A stretch of 8,529 nucleotides of DNA from Balneolaceae bacterium (GTDB lineage Bacteria > Bacteroidota > Rhodothermia > Balneolales > Balneolaceae). Positions within the stretch are counted from its first letter, which is position 1. Every line of letters begins with the position of its first letter. The stretch lies in contig SKGY01000057.1 of assembly GCA_007117235.1 (NCBI GenBank), positions 1 through 8,529 on the forward strand. The letters are read 5' to 3'. The notes under the pieces are model-generated. The model made no database searches, was not told the origin of the DNA, and was given only the letters and a program-made list of their open reading frames with translations. Both the position numbers and the translations under genes were made by a program. This document shows, one piece after another, positions 7,431 to 8,529 of this stretch.

Positions 7431-8512
7431 AACTCAGTCGTCTTCTTTAAGTCGGTGATTTCAACATCCATACCCGGCCTCACCTGTAACAGCCCGGTTG
7501 TTAGAACAGTATCTCCGTGTGCAATTCCTGAGATAACCTGAACTTTTTCACTAGTTCTGATTCCTGTCTGGACCCTGCTTTCCTGAACTTTACCATCTTT
7601 AATCACATAAACTTTCTGTGAATTAAGTTCCGGTACAATTGATATGGTTGGCAGCATCAGCGCATCGTTGATTTCATCAAGTATCAAAACAATATTTGCG
7701 AAAGCTCCCGGAAATAAGAGCTGCTCATCGTTTTCACTGGTTGCACGAATCTGAAGTGTCCTGGTCTGTGTATCAATACGCGGCTCAATGGCATACACAT
7801 TTCCTACAAATGTTGAATCATATCCCTGTACAGAAAAGTTAATTCGATCAGTTACATCAACCCGTGATATGTATCTCTCCGGAATTGAAAAATCTATCTT
7901 AACCGGATTTACCTCTTGGAGTGATGCTATTCGCACTCCCGGTGTGATATAGCTTCCGGGGCTCACATATTTCAAACCAATAACACCGGAGAATGGGGCT
8001 CTTACCTCGGTTTTTTCAATTTGAGCATCAATCAACTGTAACTCTGACCTCAATACATTCACTTCATTTAACGTGGCGTCGTAATCATCCTGGCTGATAC
8101 CGCCTCGTTCTAATAATCTTCTTTGTCTCTCCTCCCGCTGTTCAGCTAAATTCAGTCGAAAAACACTTCTTTCTCTCTGTGCCTGAAGCTCGCTGTCATT
8201 TATTTTTACCAAAAGCTGACCTCTTTCTACAGTTCTGCCCTCTTCAAAAAAGATCTCTGTAATCAGGCCTGAACTCTCAGTACTGAGTTCAACAACTTCG
8301 TTGGCCTGAATGGTACCGCTGGAAAAAATCCTGTCTTCGATTGTTTCAAAATCCAATGTGACAGCCTCTACTTTTAGCCCACTACTACCCTGCTGTCTAT
8401 TTGGCTGGTCTGTATTTGAAGGACTACTAAACAGTGGTTTAACTTTTGGATAGGCAAGTGCTCCAAAAATGAAGAGTACAATTACTATGGTGGATATTTT
8501 TTTAATATTCAT
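7427..8512 (-). CDS. RND efflux periplasmic adaptor (membrane fusion protein, HlyD/AcrA-like)
   Basis: A 361-aa membrane fusion protein that links the RND pump to the TolC-like duct across the periplasm. The N-terminus has one hydrophobic segment (about 6-20) after MNIKK. With no Cys there it is a membrane anchor or uncleaved signal, not a lipoprotein. A Ser/Gln/Pro-rich linker covers 28-46. The first lipoyl half is at 67-104 (ending VERGQLLVKIND) and an alpha-helical hairpin rich in Glu/Arg/Leu runs 105-167. The second lipoyl half is at 168-200 (VRAPFSGVIGLKYVSPG). A beta-barrel domain covers about 203-280 and a membrane-proximal domain 281-355. The hairpin is short, as in many AcrA-type adaptors. 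A TAA in frame directly before the ATG (8513-8515) fixes the start; no Shine-Dalgarno sequence is seen. It is the first gene of the efflux operon, and its promoter lies outside the window. Confidence 0.94.
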   Translation of the reverse strand: MNIKKISTIVIVLFIFGALAYPKVKPLFSSPSNTDQPNRQQGSSGLKVEAVTLDFETIEDRIFSSGTIQANEVVELSTESSGLITEIFFEEGRTVERGQLLVKINDSELQAQRERSVFRLNLAEQREERQRRLLERGGISQDDYDATLNEVNVLRSELQLIDAQIEKTEVRAPFSGVIGLKYVSPGSYITPGVRIASLQEVNPVKIDFSIPERYISRVDVTDRINFSVQGYDSTFVGNVYAIEPRIDTQTRTLQIRATSENDEQLLFPGAFANIVLILDEINDALMLPTISIVPELNSQKVYVIKDGKVQESRVQTGIRTSEKVQVISGIAHGDTVLTTGLLQVRPGMDVEITDLKKTTEL

Positions 8513-8529
8513 TTAATATGGTTTTCCAG

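Noticed and set aside
1..8529. CRISPR arrays, tRNA/rRNA genes, insertion sequences, attachment sites
   Set aside because: Reading both strands showed no regularly spaced repeats, tRNA-like cloverleaf, transposase or terminal inverted repeats. Nearly all bases are accounted for by coding sequence.

Overview
The window looks like chromosomal DNA of a Gram-negative bacterium of the Bacteroidota/Rhodothermota/Balneolota type (inference). A complete tripartite RND efflux system requires an outer membrane. Base composition is moderately AT-rich. Most starts lack a clear Shine-Dalgarno sequence. A match to the Bacteroidetes-type -7 element TAnnTTTG lies in the only sizeable gene-free gap. The phylum is not proven, and no rRNA or other phylogenetic marker is present.

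Layout. (1) Bases 1-1061, minus strand: the first 353 codons of a polytopic membrane protein that runs off the left edge. It carries two diverged copies of the sequence signature of PiT-type (inorganic phosphate) permeases. (2) Bases 1062-1252: a divergent intergenic region with candidate promoters for both flanking genes. (3) Bases 1253-2992, plus strand: a glutamate dehydrogenase with all key substrate and catalytic residues, followed 24 bp later by a small RsbW/SpoIIAB-like HATPase. (4) Bases 2989-8512, minus strand: a compact three-gene efflux operon read from right to left. It encodes a periplasmic adaptor, an RND (HAE-1/AcrB-like) pump and a TolC-like outer-membrane factor. Both internal junctions are 4-base ATGA overlaps, consistent with translational coupling. 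The plus-strand HATPase gene and the minus-strand TolC gene meet tail to tail with their stop codons interlocked in a shared TTAA.

How the genes work together. The efflux operon encodes a self-sufficient envelope-spanning export machine: the proton-driven pump, the adaptor and the exit duct. Its promoter and any local regulator lie to the right of the window, because only 17 bases precede the first gene. Glutamate dehydrogenase links ammonium and 2-oxoglutarate to glutamate. The HATPase behind it is probably a partner-switching regulator (anti-sigma factor or protein kinase), but no sigma factor or STAS antagonist is visible. No mobile elements, CRISPR arrays, RNA genes or clear terminators were seen. 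The window is mostly ordinary core-type genes. The least ordinary item is the diverged PiT-like membrane protein at the left edge; I found no convincing new multi-gene system.
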